This document shows positions 14,412 through 15,200 of a stretch of 15,200 nt of DNA, one piece after another. Position 1 is the first letter of the stretch. Each line of letters opens with the position of its first letter. Source of the stretch: Bacilli bacterium (lineage in GTDB: Bacteria > Bacillota_I > Bacilli_A > RF39 > UBA660); the NCBI GenBank assembly GCA_900758495.1, contig CAAERO010000029.1, forward strand, positions 1 to 15,200, read 5' to 3'. Both the position numbers and the translations under genes were made by a program. The notes beneath the pieces were generated by a model. That model was not told where the DNA came from and searched no databases. It saw nothing but the letters and a program-made list of their open reading frames with translations.

Positions 14412-14433
14412 TAAATAGATTGGAGATGTAATT

Positions 14434-15072
14434 ATGGCTTTTGATTACAAAAAAGAATATAAGGAATTCTATATGCCAAAGAATAAACCTAGTATAGTAG
14501 AAATTCCTAAAATGAATTATATAGCAGTTAGAGGATCTGGAAACCCTAACGAAGAAAACGGAGATTATAAAAATACAATTGGATTGTTATATGGTATTGC
14601 CTATACAATAAAAATGAGTTACAAAGGAACTCATAAAATAGATGGTTTTTTTGAATATGTTGTTCCACCATTAGAAGGATTTTGGTGGCAGGATGGATTA
14701 AAAGGTAGCATTGATTATAATAATAAAAATACTATGCACTTTATATCTATTATTAGATTACCAGATTTTGTAACTAAAGATGATTTCGAGTGGGCTATTG
14801 AAGAAGCAACAAAAAAGAAGAAACAAGATTTTTCAAGAGTTGAGTTTTTAACTTATGATGAAGGTCTATGTGTTCAATGTATGCACTTGGGTTCTTATGA
14901 TGATGAGCCGGCAACAGTTAATTTAATGCACGAATATATGAAAGAAAATGGTTATGAATTAGATATAACTGATGAGAGATACCATCACGAAATATATTTA
15001 AGTGATCCAAGAAAATGTGATGTTAATAAATTAAAAACAGTCATAAGACATCCAATAAAAAAGATTAAATAA
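14434..15072 (+). CDS. GyrI-like domain protein
   Basis: The 212-residue protein is a stand-alone GyrI-like (SOUL/AraC effector-binding fold) protein without a DNA-binding domain. The family binds small hydrophobic molecules, and some members hydrolyse cyclopropane-type genotoxins. Visible marks are PSIVEIPKMNYIAVRGSGNP (19-38), GLLYGIAYTIKMSYKG (50-65), VVPPLEGFWWQDG (76-88), then CVQCMHLGSYDDEPATVNLM (about 146-165) and RYHHEIYLSDPRKCD near the C-terminus. The conserved Trp pair, the tyrosines and the glutamate of EIYLSD fit enzyme-type members. GGAGATG lies 8 bases before the ATG. It is the first gene after the repeat promoter, so it may be expressed from that module. Confidence 0.9.
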   Translation: MAFDYKKEYKEFYMPKNKPSIVEIPKMNYIAVRGSGNPNEENGDYKNTIGLLYGIAYTIKMSYKGTHKIDGFFEYVVPPLEGFWWQDGLKGSIDYNNKNTMHFISIIRLPDFVTKDDFEWAIEEATKKKKQDFSRVEFLTYDEGLCVQCMHLGSYDDEPATVNLMHEYMKENGYELDITDERYHHEIYLSDPRKCDVNKLKTVIRHPIKKIK

Positions 15073-15078
15073 TAATTC

Positions 15079-15117
15079 AAATTACAATTTAATAATTAAT
15101 TAGATAAATAGTAATTT
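15079..15117 (+). repeat. Intergenic inverted repeat AAATTAC / GTAATTT
   Basis: The 7-bp arms at 15079-15085 and 15111-15117 enclose 25 bases, as at 316-358. It sits between the GyrI-like stop and the next ribosome binding site, in the same relative place as its counterpart in the left arm. A related but altered form is seen at 1691-1711 after the PstS-like gene. Confidence 0.5.
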
Positions 15118-15142
15118 TTTGTTATGATTGGAGGAATTTAAA

Positions 15143-15200
15143 ATGAGAAAAATATGGAAGGAAATAACAATATTATTGATACAGTTATTTATGTTTTACA
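15143..15200 (+). CDS. Start of a probable membrane protein (partial)
   Basis: Only 19 residues are visible, MRKIWKEITILLIQLFMFY, a short basic start and then a hydrophobic stretch that suggests a membrane segment or signal anchor. GGAGG at 15130-15134 lies 8 bases before the ATG and supports the start. The gene follows the GyrI-like gene on the same strand after a 70-base spacer with an inverted repeat. Its function cannot be judged. Confidence 0.6.
   Translation, partial: MRKIWKEITILLIQLFMFY

Noticed and set aside
1..15200. CRISPR array or intact transposase system
   Set aside because: No regularly spaced direct repeats are seen, and the only transposon-related gene is the broken tnpB.

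Overview
The window is AT-rich (by eye about 70-75% A+T) with strong Shine-Dalgarno sites, TGn-TATAAT extended -10 promoters and T-tailed hairpin terminators. Gene content (omega subunit, RecX, YitT, XRE regulators, a Gram-positive type of aryl-sulfate sulfotransferase with an N-terminal anchor) points to a low-GC Firmicute, most likely an uncultured gut member of the Bacilli or a relative near the Mollicutes. UGA is not read as tryptophan, because full-length genes are open under the standard bacterial code, but none of the complete genes ends in TGA.

Left arm (1-3078, all on the minus strand): a repeat copy with a promoter (2907-3078) leads outward into a membrane-anchored PstS-like binding protein, then an acyltransferase-3 membrane protein, then a partial YoaP-type GNAT acetyltransferase. 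Right arm (14265-15200, plus strand): a second, inverted copy of the same repeat leads outward into a GyrI-like protein and the start of a membrane protein. Both arms contain inverted repeats AAATTAC...GTAATTT between genes and the leader motif ATAGTAATTT just before ribosome binding sites. The arms look like two outward-reading gene strings fed by the same promoter module.

Middle (3079-14264): a minus-strand alpha/beta hydrolase and aryl-sulfate sulfotransferase; a divergent 459-residue protein of unknown function; a minus-strand GNAT plus membrane-tethered XRE regulator pair; a plus-strand operon of YitT transporter-like protein, membrane-anchored thioredoxin-like protein (CPWC) and small YjdJ-type GNAT; a possible small-RNA unit with its own terminator; rpoZ; a decayed IS200/IS605-type tnpB element whose 3' RNA-like end is still well folded; recX; and a nucleotidyltransferase with a weak or damaged start. 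Since rpoZ and recX are core genes, this middle block is chromosomal, not the cargo of a single mobile element.

The genes mostly work as separate small units. The clearest functional links are the two-gene GNAT/XRE operon, the three-gene YitT/thioredoxin/GNAT operon, and the sulfotransferase sharing a compact divergent control region with the unknown 459-residue gene.
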